Shown piece after piece: positions 50,491 through 61,760 of a DNA stretch of 64,000 nt (positions within the stretch are counted from its first letter, which is position 1; every line of letters begins with the position of its first letter). Made by a program: the position numbers and the translations under genes. The notes below the pieces were generated by a model, which made no database searches, was not told the DNA's origin, and saw only the letters and a list, made by a program, of their open reading frames with translations. Source of the DNA: Rhizophagus irregularis (lineage: Eukaryota > Glomeromycota > Glomeromycetes > Glomerales > Glomeraceae); assembly GCF_026210795.1 (NCBI RefSeq), contig NC_089456.1, positions 1,614,501-1,678,500 on the forward strand, written 5' to 3'.

Positions 50491-52143
50491 TTCAACACAA
50501 TTAATTTTTTATATATATTCTGCTGAATATGAAATATATATAAAAAATGCTTAGTCTCAGGAAGTATAATAGAAATAGCATTGATTAAAGCTGGTTCAGA
50601 ATCTGAAAATAGTACTTGAGGAGCTAAATTACCAATAACATCTTTAAGACATTAAAAAAACCATTGATAACTGCCACTTGTTTTATCTTTAAATAATTCC
50701 TGCTGGCAAACTAATCAAGTTTTGGTATTATTATCAACAATGACAGGAAGACTAAAATATATGTCAAACCAGTTTGTTTTACATGTATTATCATAAATAA
50801 CAACATCATGGTATTTAATAAGAAGTTGGACTTGAGTTGGATTCATTTAAAATAAGCCAAAGTTGGATTATCTGGTCCCTCAAGACATGTTTTAATAATC
50901 CACTCTGGTTCTTCATATTGCAGTTCTAAAGTTTATTAAGAATTGATTGTCCATCACCATATCTTTGATGATTAGTAGTAGCTTTAAACAATAAATAGTA
51001 TTATACAAATCCCTTTTATGAATGTAAATATCAGAATATTTTGATGACAATAAATGGTACTGCATTCTTGCACCCATATAACCATCCAATATAAAAAATC
51101 AGATATTATCAAGTATATTTGAAGGTAAATTTTGATACTTTAGAGCATATTGAGCAACAATCATGGTTGTGGTGATTAATAAAACTGGTGATTTTTACAG
51201 AATCTGTATTTTTTATTCTATTAACATTGCATACCTAAGAATAATTTAACTTTTCTGCTTGTCAATTTTTTTGTTGCATAAGATCAATAACTTTTTTGAT
51301 TTACAAATTCTTCCATGATAACATTTAAAAGACCTTCTTACAATGATTGATTTATCAGTTTTATCTTTCTCTATTCATCCCTTTACAATTACAAATCCAT
51401 TTGATTTTGCATACTGATCAAGAAAATGTTCTGCAAGGTCATAATTGTCAAAAATCATTCCAATTTCTGGTGAAATTGGATTCAGATCAATTTCTCTTTT
51501 TGGTACTCAAAGCCATCTATAGTTGAAAATTTAGTTAAATATCAAAAAAATCAATGTTAATAAAACAAAACTATATACTAATACTTACCATTATCATTTT
51601 CAAATTCACCCAAATTATTAGTAATATAACTAATATTCTGCACAAATCGATTTGTGATACAGTGTGACCCTAATTGCTTCCAAAGAGTAAAAAACATGTT
51701 TTGCAAATAACTTTTGATCTAGTAGTCCGATTTCAATTATCTTTTTTTATTTTAATCAGAGCAATGAGAGCTATCAATTAAAAAGATCATTAAAATGGAT
51801 TACTATTTCCTGAGATAATTATTTTGGAGGTTGAATCAAGTCTGAATCAAGTCTGAATCAAATCAAATTTCAGAGAAAAAATTTGATTCATGTGGAATAT
51901 TAATATAACTGTAGCTATTATTATCATCAAATATTATTGTAGGATCATTCAAATTAATTTTGTCATTATAATTATCAATATTCATTTTGAAAAAAAAAGA
52001 AAGTATATACATATAAAAAAATAAAAAGAAAGAAATATTTTGTATATGAAAAGAAAAAAAATACTTTCATGAAACTATTTTGATTTGATTTGAATTAGTA
52101 AATAAAATAATATCATAATAATCATGTCTTTTTAAAATTCACC

Positions 52144-52515
52144 TTTTAAGAAATAATCATCTTTCAATGCATAAGTAGTATAATGATTGGTAGTTGTATT
52201 TAATTCTTCAATCATTTGATTGATATCTGCTACTTCATGATCTACCATTTCTTGTTGAATTTATATTGCATTATTTATATCATCATTGGTTGAAAAAGGT
52301 ACTGTAGAATTCCAACAATTTAAGATTATCTTTTTGGTCACATTATCTCACACTTCTGACACATAGTTAATAGCTTCTTTAATATTAATCTTTTCTTGAT
52401 TAATATTTTTTCCTTCTTTAAAAAGTTCTAGTATACAATAACCATATTTTCTTTTATAATAATTTTTAAAACTTGCAATAATTCTAGCATCAAGAGATTG
52501 GAGGTGGCTTATGTA
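52144..52515 (-). pseudogene. Pogo/Tigger (DDE_1) transposase C-terminal fragment
   Basis: The minus strand reads HLQSLDARIIASFKNYY, then INIKEAINYVSEV, a stop, DNVTKKIILNCWNS, and further residues with another stop. This matches the end of CENPB-type pogo/Tigger transposases (LDAGIIxxFK...NCWRHT), just after the last catalytic Asp. Two internal stops; N-terminal and catalytic parts were not found. It could be the source family of the TA-targeting MITE at 15830-16350. Confidence 0.65.
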
Positions 52516-52604
52516 AAAAGGCTACTACAACATGAGTTAATTGGAGTTGAGAAACATCAGGTTATGATCTACCACTACAGCCTCTTGATCCATGACCTCT
52601 TGAT

Positions 52605-53302
52605 TAGAGATGGTAACAGTCAGTTATGGTTGGTTATAATCAGTTATAATCAGTTATAGCAATTTAAACAGTCAGTTATCATATTGGCCGATAGAGGAAG
52701 TCCCTAAAATTTTGGGGGATATTTTTGTGATCAGTAAGAGGGACTGTCATATCAATTGTCAGCCAATAAATTAAACTACGCCACTTAAATATACTTCTGG
52801 TGACCACTTTACATTTATTATATATACAGTATACTCGCGTCAATACTCTAGAAACTCATCTGTTATAAACAATATATATTTTGACAGATTATAGTACTTG
52901 GGACAATGGATTAGGAAGAGGGACAATGGGTTAGACGTGATTTACATAATAATATACATAATAAAAAGAGGGTTAGACGCGATTCTACATAAGTAAAAAA
53001 GAGCTTAAACGTATAAAAAAGAAAATTTTTTTGAGTTTTTAGAGAATTAGATTATGTAATATTAATAGTTTAGGGAAACAATTAAGGCCCAATTTCCCAA
53101 TCAGCCAATATGTAGTCAGTTAAAAATTGGTTAAACAGTCAGTTAAATGGTCAGTTATACCATTTACTTAAATAATTGATTAAATGGTCAGTCAAATAAT
53201 TAAAAATGGTTAGTCAAATGTTAAATGGTTGGTCAAACAGTTGGTTAAATGGCAGTTAAACAGTCAGTTAAATGGTTATAATCATAACCATTGCTATCCC
53301 TA
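52605..53302. mobile_element. 698-bp hAT-like nonautonomous element
   Basis: Ends TAGAGATGGTAAC and, read in reverse, TAGGGATAGCAATGG are imperfect inverted repeats. A perfect 8-bp target duplication CTCTTGAT flanks it (52597-52604 and 53303-53310). The interior carries two clusters of CAGTCAGTTA / GGTCAGTTAAAT subrepeats near the ends, as in hAT subterminal regions. Noncoding. Confidence 0.85.
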
Positions 53303-53310
53303 CTCTTGAT

Positions 53311-53935
53311 CCTCTACTCCTTTTACTTTCTTATTTACTACATCTGAATATAAGATGAAACAATTCAATAATTCAGTTTCTAACATTAATTATTCAGAAT
53401 TTGGAAAGTAGTTCATATACTATTATTATTAAAGTTACTTGTCAAAATTAGTGAATTATATCATGTTGAATTGTTATAAAAATTATTTTTCTATTTCATA
53501 ATTTGCATTTTGGTCAATTTTATTAATAATAGAATAATTTCATCATTTTGTCATATTGAAATGTCAAAATTATTTTTACCATTTTACTAATAGTTATTTT
53601 ATTTTTGGCAAGCAACTTTAACTATTATCATACATAGTCTAAAAGGAATCAAAATGTATTTTTAATGAATATAATTTCTAAGAACTCCCAATCTTAATAT
53701 TTGTATAATAGAAGGTAATTAAAGTATTATAAATTATCAAGAAACTATTAAATATTTTCTTTAATTCATAGTCTTCTATCAGAATAGGTATTTGAATTTG
53801 TAATATAAAATAAGAAAAAAAATTTATATAATAATCTGATCGAAATTAAGATCAACATACTCAATTCTGATCACATGCTTGGATTGGTTAAGGAATTTTG
53901 CAAACTAAAAATCATTAAATTGTTTAAATAATTCT
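53311..53935. other. Intergenic, nothing recognised
   Basis: AT-rich; no gene or defined element found. Confidence 0.3.
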
Positions 53936-54795
53936 GAAAAGTAACTAGAAATTAAAGATGATGAAGAAATAGTTTTTCTTGGTTTATGTTCGTTATTAAA
54001 TTCTTGTTATTTAGAATCTTGTATTTATAATGTTTTAAATTTCAGGAATAATGGCATTTAATTGTTTCTAAATATGATGATATGAGATTTAAAAAAATAA
54101 TGAGGATGGATTCATAAAGCTTTCAAAATTTTTTAATAAAAATCCAACTACATCCAATTTTTCAGCCAACTAGTAACAATCAAAAAACTTCAGTTGAATT
54201 ACAATTAGCTATTTTTTTGTGAAGATTGGTTTCAAAAGACGAAATTTTTAGTATATATTCAAGATATAGTATTTTAAAAGGTACTGAAGATACTCTTTAT
54301 TATATTGCAAAAGAGTTATGACTACTATCCTTTCATTAAAAAGTGAATTGGTTAAATGGCCAATAGGTGAATTAAGAAGAATAGTTCATTTAGGATTAAA
54401 TAATATTGGAGGATTTAATAATATAATTGGTATAGATGATATCCATATAATATTGGAAACTGCTCCATTTGAACAACCTGAAATATATTGGAATAGTATT
54501 CACTCAATATCAAGATATTGTTGATCATCATGGCATTTTTATTAACTATAAAATAGGATGACCAGGTTCTGTTCATGATGCCAAAGTGTATTTCTTTTTT
54601 TTATCAAAATATTTTTATACTTATAAAAGGATGGGATTATTTACTTGGAGATTCTGCATATCTACTATCCATCTTTCTCATTAAACCTTTAATAATCCTG
54701 AAAATAACTTAGAAACACAATTTAATATTACTTATTCTTTACATCCCATAGCATTTGGTAGATTTAAAAATAAATTTAGTAGTTTAAAGAATTAA
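53936..54795 (+). pseudogene. PIF/Harbinger (HARBI1-like) transposase, decayed
   Basis: Plus-strand pieces in order: SVELQLAIFL (about 54195), RYSILKGTEDTLYYIAKEL, FNNIIGIDDIHI (about 54415-54450, first catalytic Asp region), YKIGxPGSVHDAKVY (about 54545-54590, second), LLGDSAYLLS (about 54640), and FNITYSLHPIAFGRFKNKF (about 54722-54780). This is the standard order of the DDE_Tnp_4 transposase of Harbinger elements. Several stops and frameshifts; inactive. A convergent Myb-like partner lies at 55080-55980. Confidence 0.7.
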
Positions 54796-55079
54796 ATGTT
54801 AGGAAATATTAAACGCCATTTATTTTACTAAGTGTTGTATAATTTTATATAATTTCTTAGAAACAAATAATAATAATTAGGATGAACTATATGAAAATAA
54901 TAATAATATTTATAATTTAAATAAAAATTCTTTAAGAGGAGTAGGAAAATTAAAAAGAAATTAGATAATAACCCAGTTATTTCAATAATATTCAATATTT
55001 TTAACTTTTTATTAAATTCAATTAAAAAAAAAAATAATATAAAAATAAAGGCTAAAATATAAAATTAATCTCTTTTTTA

Positions 55080-55980
55080 AAATTTCAAATCTAATTCTTT
55101 TATTCTTAATTCAAATTCTATCCTTGATCTTTCTCTTTTATATACCCACCTCTCCTTTTCAACTTCTAATTGTTCCTTTTTTAATTTCTGACCCATTTCA
55201 GCTATTGCTGTAGCCATGACTTTAATGTTATTTTTAGGTTTTTATTTCTGTTTTTTATCCTCCTTTTTGATTTCAACTACTTCTTCTTCAAACATACCTG
55301 TTTCTCTATTTGCTGAATTAAATAAATCTTTAATTCCGGCCGGAATTAATTGATCTGCATAGAAATTTCCTTTTTTGGAAATTTGTATAACGTCACGTGA
55401 TATATTTGGGACAACCGTCCAAAGATCATATTCATTTTATCATACCAATACCAGTCCTTTTTATCTTTACCAGTTTGATTATTAATTTATTATGTTTCTT
55501 AATTGATTTATACTTCTTTATTAATCTGGCGAGTTTACCTAAATAAATAATTAAAAAATATTAATAATTTAACAATGAATTAAGAAAAAAATAAATATTT
55601 ACTTTTAATTACATTTGCCTCTTTGTTAGGTAAAATACTTTTTATCATTTCATTATAAAACTTGGATTTCTTCCCTTTAGACCAAGCTGAATAATTTTCT
55701 TAAGTAAAACTTTGATTTCATTATATCCCACTTATTTTCAGACTTTTTGCTAGAAGGATCTTGATCACAATCTTTACCTTCATCTCTTTTAACCTAAAAT
55801 AAATAATTTTTAAAACATAACTGAAATGATAATTTAAAATCCACAATTATATATTTATTTGTTCTATTTGTTCTATTTCAAGTTGACTGAAATTTTGATT
55901 TTGCTGTTGAGGTAAAGTAAAAGGTAAATTGTATAGTTAAAGGATCATACTACTGCTAAAAAAGAGTATATGTTGATTGT
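55080..55980 (-). pseudogene. Harbinger-associated Myb/SANT-like protein, decayed
   Basis: Minus-strand pieces: a Gln-rich stretch (about 55870-55980 and beyond), KWDIMKSKFY and ENYSAWSKGKKSKFYNEMIKS (about 55630-55760), and a C-terminal coiled coil MATAIAEMGQKLKKEQLEVE to KELDLKF and a stop (55080-55215). PIF/Harbinger elements typically carry a transposase plus a Myb/SANT-like DNA-binding protein, and this arrangement beside 53936-54795 fits. Broken by frameshifts and an AT-poor insert at about 55335-55440. Confidence 0.5.
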
Positions 55981-56945
55981 TAAAGAAAAGAGTGTTGTTA
56001 AGAAAGAATAGGCTGTTGGCAAGGAAGAGCTTGTTGCTGAACTTGCTGCTGTTCTGTAAGAACTGGTCTGAACAAAATTATACATGAAGCTGTTGTTGAA
56101 CATGTTGCTATTGTCTTTTTATTTTGAAGGTTTATGAAAGTTTGTATTGATATATTTAAAAGAAGTTTTTCCATTAACTAGAAGAGAAAAAATAAATGAT
56201 ACTAATAAAGTGATTAAGTGATTAACTTATTCATAGTAGCTTGGCACGTGTCTAAATGTTAATGTGGTACAGACAAGGCTTACCAGATGCTAATTAAAAA
56301 AATGATGGGCAATGGACATCAGTATCAGTACCTGGCATAGTACCAGATAGTGTCTGGTATGATGCCAATTGTGCCGGATTTTCACATAATGATACAATAA
56401 AATTGCCTATAATCGCAAATTTTTGGAAATCATTTTTTTGAGGTAATATTTATTAAGAAGTACTAATTTAAAATGGGCGATAAATAAAAATGTATGCTAA
56501 TTGAAAAGTTATCAATCGGTATACTGATATGTCTATAGTAAATAACTATTAATATCAAATTGTACTCTATTGTAATATCCCGACTGGAATCCTAATGTAC
56601 TTCTTTTGCACCATTTTCTGGTAATTGGGATTATCCTGATTGATAATGAACAAAAAAAACAGGAACCAATAAGACAGAAATCGGGTGACCTGATTTCCAT
56701 CAAATTTTTACTATCACGTGGCAGTAAAAATATCATCACAACCTCTACTGTTCACGCAACTTATTTGTCGCATCTTACCCGTCACTGTTTATTTTCACAC
56801 GTTAGTGCATAATGTCGTAATGCGGGCCAAATGTCACGTGATAGTAAAATTTTGATGGGAAGTTTCTTATTGATCATCACATTTATCAACCCGAAAAAAT
56901 AGATTAATATTATAGTATACACGTTTCCCACGATGGGAATTATTC
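55981..56945. other. Boundary region between transposon graveyard and primase element
   Basis: No gene supported. 56300-56400 holds repeated GGCATAGTACCAGATAG / CTGGTATGATGCCA words in opposite orientation. The two overlapping ORFs at 56533-56812 are on opposite strands of the same DNA with no recognisable features. Confidence 0.35.
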
Positions 56946-56955
56946 AAATGATATT

Positions 56956-57003
56956 TGCAAATGTAAAGACTTGCTTTATTAATAAAATTAAATACAAATC
57001 AGA
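56956..57003 (-). terminator. Shared 3' module, copy A
   Basis: GCAAATGTAAAGACTTGCTTTATTAA... closely resembles 58946-58993. On the minus strand it contains AATAAAG and lies about 45 nt past the stop of the small frame at 57046. This suggests a common 3'-end/polyadenylation module used by the minus-strand genes of the relic element. Confidence 0.5.
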
Positions 57004-57045
57004 ATCGTTAGTTTTAGCAACCCTCTTTACCAATTATACATGACG

Positions 57046-57290
57046 CTAATTTACATGAACTTCACAGTCGACTACTCCTCTTTTTAGAAACATTCCCAAA
57101 TCCGTTAATTTTTTTATCTTCTCAACATCTCGGGATATGTCATTACGGCTACAAATCTTAACATTGCACAGCCCTATTTTTCGGCAAATATTTTTCTGAT
57201 AGCATTTCAGGCAGGTGATCCAAAAATCATGGCGCAAAATGTTTAACATTTTTACACATGACCTGCGGTACCAATGACGTGCTACAGCGG
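57046..57290 (-). pseudogene. Small unknown protein of the relic element (HWYRR...CEVHVN)
   Basis: Minus-strand frame open from about 57290 (after a TAA) through ARHWYRRSCVKMLNIL, CQKN-type Cys/Lys residues and LTDLGMFLKRGVVDCEVHVN to a stop at 57046. It is basic with five Cys. No known domain recognised. An ATG at 57249 would give 67 residues. It is co-oriented with the rest of the relic block and followed by the shared 3' module. Probably the C-terminal part of a truncated gene. Confidence 0.4.
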
Positions 57291-57589
57291 ATTATGCTAA
57301 TGCCATGATCTCTGGGTGTCTTGTTGACGTTTCATTCTGACTTTTTTTTCTCGATTAATATATTATTAAAAGCAGCCTCACCACAGTCGGCAACCTTAGC
57401 TGGAGTCGCTTCATTTGATGTTGTTTCGTTCTGACCCTTCCCTTCGGTCAAGAATCGATTCCAAACAATCGCTGATCGCAATAAAAGAGTTTTCTTCATT
57501 TGATTTCATTTCGTCCTGGATATCTTCCTCAGCAATATGAGTAGGGACATTTTCTTTGGCTGCTGGACCGACCAAAGGAAGATGTGTTA

Positions 57590-58900
57590 TTTAATTGCTT
57601 TCTTCCTCAAGGATTTCGTCACGAATCGCAATAAAAGGGTCTTCCTCATCTTCGAGAATCTTAAAAGGATCATCATCGTAATCAGCTGTCTTGATAATGG
57701 CCTCCTTAGAATCGGTAGAATCATCATGATCATCGGTAAAATCCAAATTAGGCTTTTCGGTGAAGTGGTCTATAATTCTCTGAATTTCTTCGTTAGTAAA
57801 CTTTAATATTTCATTCGCACTATATGACCTGATATATTTGATTTTTCTATTCCTACCCTTTCAACCAATTTGTAGATCTTCACAGCTCTCTGAGTTTTTT
57901 TGCGTAAACTATCTCTTGATAGGTCCGGGAATGGTGATTCTGTATCTTGAGATCTTTTCTTGCGAAGGATGTTAAGTTGCTTCAGACTTCATCGTATATT
58001 AATCCTTTTGCCTTTTTTTCACTTTTATTTTTATGCATAGGTTCTTCTCCTGAAATACAAAATTTCTTCCATAGTAATACCAGCATAAAATTTCTTTTTA
58101 ATTTGCTTCCAATGTGCTTCTGCGATAAGTGCTTTATCACAAATGCATCTGAACTGATAGTATCAGATTCCGGGACGACCGCGCGGTCTTGGAAATTTTG
58201 GTCACATGATTCGATACCTCTAGTAAGACATTTCTGAATTAACCCCTTTCGTTCATTGCGTTGTTTAATCTCTTCACTAAAATTTTCCTGTTTCCTCAGC
58301 TTAAGCTTCTCGTTCAAGAAATCCTCGACATCTATTTCTCCTTTGGTTGATACTTTTGGCTCTGTAATTGAATTAGAATTTGATGAACTGTTGTTAGATG
58401 AGTTGTTACTTTGCACATGCCTGGATTCTTGTTCAGACGAAGTAACTCTTTCATCAGGCTTGACTTCCGCGGCATTACTGGACGGATCTACTAAGGAGTC
58501 AGATACATCAACAGCCTCCGATACCACTTCCTTGATTTGTTCGTTCTGCGGCTGCTCGTCTACTACCGAAGAATCTTATTCTATTTTCGCGAGTCTAGAG
58601 TCAAGCTCACCAACCCTAGACTTGAGTTTAGTGTTCTCAGCATCAGTATTCGCTCTACTCTTCTCCAATTCCTCGATTCTGCTCTCAAGTTTCCTCCTAA
58701 GCTTCTCGTTTTCGTTTTTAGCTTCGCAAAGTTCGACCTCGAGTTCAGAATTCTCTCTCCTAAGTTTAGCAAGTATTTCCTCAACCTTGGCGTTTCGCCG
58801 CCTCAACACCCCAAGCCCTACATTCTCAGCTTCAAGTTCAGTTTGAGCTGTTTCAATAATTCAAGGTCTGATGGGTTATTAGCTCTGCAGCTGACATGAT
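57590..58900 (-). pseudogene. Coiled-coil / disordered protein of the relic element, broken
   Basis: Starts near 58897 (MSAAELITHQ). A heptad coiled coil at 58576-58809 (LRRENSELEVELCEAKNENE...) continues through a single in-frame TAA (58573-58575) into VVSEAVDVSDSLVD, an Asn/Ser linker, VEDFLNEKLKLRKQENFSEE, and then KKFCISGEEPMHKNKSEKKAKGLIYDEV. After a frame change comes RSYSANEILKFTNEEIQRII and an acidic tail ending near 57595. The layout (coiled coil, disorder, conserved AKGLIYD...YSANxI...TxxQIQxII region) resembles a recurrent uncharacterised protein type I recall from Glomeromycotina proteomes. Function unknown. Followed upstream on the chromosome by no tRNA or promoter that I can define. 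Confidence 0.55.
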
Positions 58901-58945
58901 TATTATTTTTCATACAAAACAAGAAATGTTCAATGTTATGTGGCA

Positions 58946-58993
58946 AATGCAAAGACTCACTTTATTGATACAAGATAAAAATAAAAACAGATT
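58946..58993 (-). terminator. Shared 3' module, copy B
   Basis: GCAAATGCAAAGACTCACTTTATTGA... resembles 56956-57003 over about 45 bp. It lies between the coiled-coil gene and the 82-residue ORF, downstream of the latter on the minus strand. Confidence 0.5.
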
Positions 58994-59110
58994 GGGCCGA
59001 TTTAACCCATAATAAATGTGTAAAAATAATTGTTGCCGGACTCGCCGGCTTACAGTACATAGATATATCACAGAAGTCACTCAATTGTTACAATGACATG
59101 AATTTTCTCA

Positions 59111-59359
59111 TTAAAAGGTTGAGATGGGGAAATGTTTGGAAATTAATTCGTATGGAAACATTTCTCTACAGCCGTAAAACTCCTTCCGCTTATATTGATC
59201 AAATTGTATAGAATATTTTCCACGAATCTCCATAATCATAGGCCTCAACTGATCGATGGTGTTATCGAAAGTTGTCTCAAGAGTTATAATTCTACGTTTT
59301 GTGAGATTTTCAGACTCGGCGGAGATAACAAGAACATTAATTCTGATGGTTTCAGCCAT
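59111..59359 (-). CDS. Small protein of unknown function (82 aa)
   Basis: Intact ORF MAETIRINVLVISAESENL ... FPISTF. The start at 59359 is preferred over the in-frame codon at 59437 because the extra 26 residues look like leader translation. The alternation of hydrophobic strands in the first 45 residues (IRINVLVIS, RRIITLETTFDNTI, LRPMIMEI) could suit a beta-grasp fold, but this is speculative and no family is recognised. It is the only undamaged frame in the relic block, is co-oriented with its neighbours, and is followed by a shared 3' module (58946-58993). Confidence 0.45.
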   Translation of the reverse strand: MAETIRINVLVISAESENLTKRRIITLETTFDNTIDQLRPMIMEIRGKYSIQFDQYKRKEFYGCREMFPYELISKHFPISTF

Positions 59360-60345
59360 TATACGCTTCTTCCTAGATACAAAGGTCCATAGTGAATAAA
59401 TTTTCATTTGTATGGTTGAAAATATGCTTTGAAACATTATTTCTATATAAAATAATATATTTTAAAACGTACCTTAATTTTTCGCGGCGGGAAGGTTGGT
59501 TGAACTTCTACCATTCCCTTCATACTTTATATCCCTCCTTCATTACCTGCGGTAACTCAGAAGAATAGTATTTATTTTTTTTCGAATTATATGAGAAAAG
59601 GGGGATACTTTGAAAGTGCATGAAATCGGAATCTTGAGTCCTTTTAGCGATCTTCCTCGCAAGACTCAAACTTAGTTTTACTCCTGACGATCTTGGAATT
59701 GCGAAGTCCTCAACCCTTCATAGCATATGGTTTTGCCGACAATATCAACATATACGGTAGATCCTGTGTTACAACAAAGCAATTTCACATTCCTCCCGCG
59801 TTTGTATGGGAAAAAAGATAGAGGTTAGTATGCATAGGTTTCTTTCGATTTATGCGAGAACTAATATGTCACACAGACCTGTGATCAGTTTATTTTGTCG
59901 TACAATTCATGGCTCAGCAAATTCTTCCGAGCTGATGATCACTGCTCCGATCATTGTTCCGGGCTGACATTAATCCCTCTCAGAATTCCAGCCCTTTACC
60001 GTCGCCTATGAGGTACTTTTACAATGCAATCGGTTTCCTAAGGCGCCTCTTTCTCAGATGAGTCGGATGAATCTGATGAATCTGATATTTCTTTTCCAAG
60101 CTCTACACCAGTTTGGTCTTTCACATAGTTTCCTATCCAGTCTGTCTAAGGTCCTTTCTAGCCTTTTAACCTTCTCTTTAAGCTCTCTATGCCGAAAATA
60201 GTAATAATCTAAGTACGCTGAACATACAATCTGATGAATGCTTATGATCGACTGTCATGTTAAACTGTCTATACAGATAATGTGATATATGCCATATCTT
60301 GTCCGAAAAAATATAAATTTCAGTGAAACCGATGATTAATTCCCA
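59360..60345. other. Relic-block spacer, no readable protein
   Basis: Less AT-rich than the rest of the window. Short stretches appear coding-like on the minus strand (for example around 60060-60180) but I could not connect them to a family. Confidence 0.3.
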
Positions 60346-60830
60346 TCAAAGATAATTCACTATAGTATAATTTTGCACAGGGGAGGTATGATTACTAGGA
60401 CAATGCCCTAAAGCTTCGGATGCGATAGTCATAGCGTTTGATAAATTTGTAGCTCCATATTTTACCACTGCAAATACAGCTCCTATATTTCGTAAATATT
60501 TAGGGAGGAAATCGTACTTTTCTAGGTATGTGTGGAAGTAATTGACACCAGGTTTATCAGGATCCTTTCAGAAGAAATTGCACCCTGAATCCATTTAAGC
60601 AGCTGTCTAGCCCGCTCCTCATCCTTTTCCAATGATTTAAATACACGTGTAATGTCTGCCTGACCTCGATGTTTCGCATAGCCAGTTACTTTCCCGTTAG
60701 CTATTCTTAAACTTTAACTTCAGCAGGTCGAATACAGGGCATTATCATTATATCGGCAAGTGCCTGCAAATCAGGTTACTAGTCACGTCAAACCATCCAA
60801 TCTCTCTTTGACTGATTCTGGCGCAAAGTG
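60346..60830 (-). pseudogene. Tyrosine recombinase (integrase) catalytic domain, one frameshift
   Basis: The minus strand reads QALADIMIMPCIRPAEVK (catalytic Arg I), then the hairpin Lys segment IANGKVTGYAKHRGQ, VFKSLEKDEERARQLLKWIQ, and a frameshift near 60563-60575. It continues DPDKPGVNYFHTYLEKYDF, LPKYLRNIGAVFAVV (Arg II; usual HxxR is KxxR), ASEALGHCPSNH (LGH histidine), and SPVQNYTIVNYL with the nucleophile Tyr, then TGA at 60346-60348. The order R-K-xxxR-H-Y and the spacing fit the tyrosine recombinase fold, as in Crypton-type and integrative virus-like elements. At least one more stop lies in the hairpin region. Inactive as it stands. Upstream fragment at 60841-61098 may be its N-terminal part. 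Confidence 0.6.
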
Positions 60831-60840
60831 ATCCGGATAA

Positions 60841-61098
60841 TTAATCCCTGAGCAAGCGCTTTCCCTTTTGTTCTTCATTAGCTAATCGAGTTGTTTCTGG
60901 ATCTAACGTAGCAGAAGTTATTTTTTCTGAAGTGTTAAGCCTGCGCAAATCTCTGGAGAGATGTGATGAGGCAGAACTAGCACTTGAGGCTGATTCAACT
61001 AAGGTCCTGCATATAGTTTTTACTTCCATTTCACTAAGATTCTCCTGAACAATATACTGAGATAATTCCTTAATTGACTCTTCTTGCAAACTCGGCAT
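60841..61098 (-). pseudogene. Unknown ORF, possibly the N-terminal part of the recombinase gene
   Basis: 85-residue frame MPSLQEESIKELSQYIV ... KGKRLLRD, rich in Glu/Ser with helical heptads. It ends just before the recombinase catalytic frame, in the same orientation. No domain recognised; it could be the SAM-like/linker N-terminus of the same gene, separated by a stop and a frameshift. Confidence 0.35.
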
Positions 61099-61329
61099 AG
61101 ATTTACTGATCCTCCTTCCGATTCTGCCTCTTGGATAGTTGTAGAGGTATTAGATACAGTGACACTTTTGCGGTAACTTGTTCGTTACTAAAATTAAATC
61201 CATTTCGAAGTCGTTGTCGCGCTTGGACTCTTTTCACTCTTTCTGCTAGAAGGTCACCGGAAAGCATCTCTGCGTTGAGATTATGATCTATAACGAACTG
61301 GGCTTGGTATTAGGCTATATTGATAGAAA

Positions 61330-61760
61330 TAGATTTTACCAATACAGGATTATACCATGCAGAAAAAGTTCAATTCTTCCTTCTGCCACTTCGTGCCCGA
61401 CTTGTAACCAGAGATGAGATGTCTCGCAACTATAGATCAATGCTTCTTTCCATTCGTCATCGTCATAAACATATACCCTGGGAGTTCCCATTTCTTCGAA
61501 ATTGAGAAGTTGTATTTCTTCACTAATTAATCTTTCCCTCCCGTCCATACAAAATAATTCCGTCAGGACCATATCATTTTTTTTTGGCGAAAGCTATAAT
61601 CCCAGCGTCTGACATCATTCTATTTCGATATTCTCGAGCTAAGTCAATATCCTTTTCCGTAATAATCATGAATTTATCAGGGTCCTCATCATGATCGATA
61701 GCTCTCTTCACGCTGGGTTCTAAATAGGAGAATGGAAGGCTCAAGATTTAGATTCAGACG
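61330..61760 (-). pseudogene. Unknown protein of the relic element, frameshifted
   Basis: Minus-strand pieces: EPSVKRAIDHDEDPDKFMI, TEKDIDLAREYRNRMMSDAG and IIAFA (61585-61730), then in another frame YGPDGI/LFCMDGRERLISEEI, GTPRVYVYDDDEWKEALIY and SCETSHLWLQVGHEVAEG (61340-61570). Acidic, no recognisable domain. Lies between the recombinase and the primase-helicase in the same orientation. Confidence 0.35.

Larger units (their letters stand above)
48577..51985 (-). pseudogene. Mutator-like (MULE) transposase with FAR1-type N-terminus, decayed
   Basis: ATG at 51985 (MNIDNYNDKINLND). A FAR1/zinc-type N-terminal region is suggested at 51400-51500. The MULE transposase core follows: VVIYDNTCKTNWF at about 50770 (first catalytic D), SLPVIVDNN, then LAPQVLFSDSEPALINAI at about 50590 (second D). 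After that come HDSFTWEEHLLHILKS (about 49480), ANTTEYIDQIFKELE (about 49280), and a C-terminal coiled coil (NTENQRLLLKEHEIKLECER) to a stop at 48577-48579. There are many stops and frameshifts, plus a MITE (49610-49880) and a telomere-like tandem repeat (50328-50490) within it. Inactive; any terminal repeats were not found. Confidence 0.75.

Noticed and set aside
58256-58899. Long Ser/Leu-rich plus-strand ORFs
   Set aside because: Antisense shadow of the coiled-coil gene on the minus strand, whose heptad pattern and continuity through a single stop are better supported.
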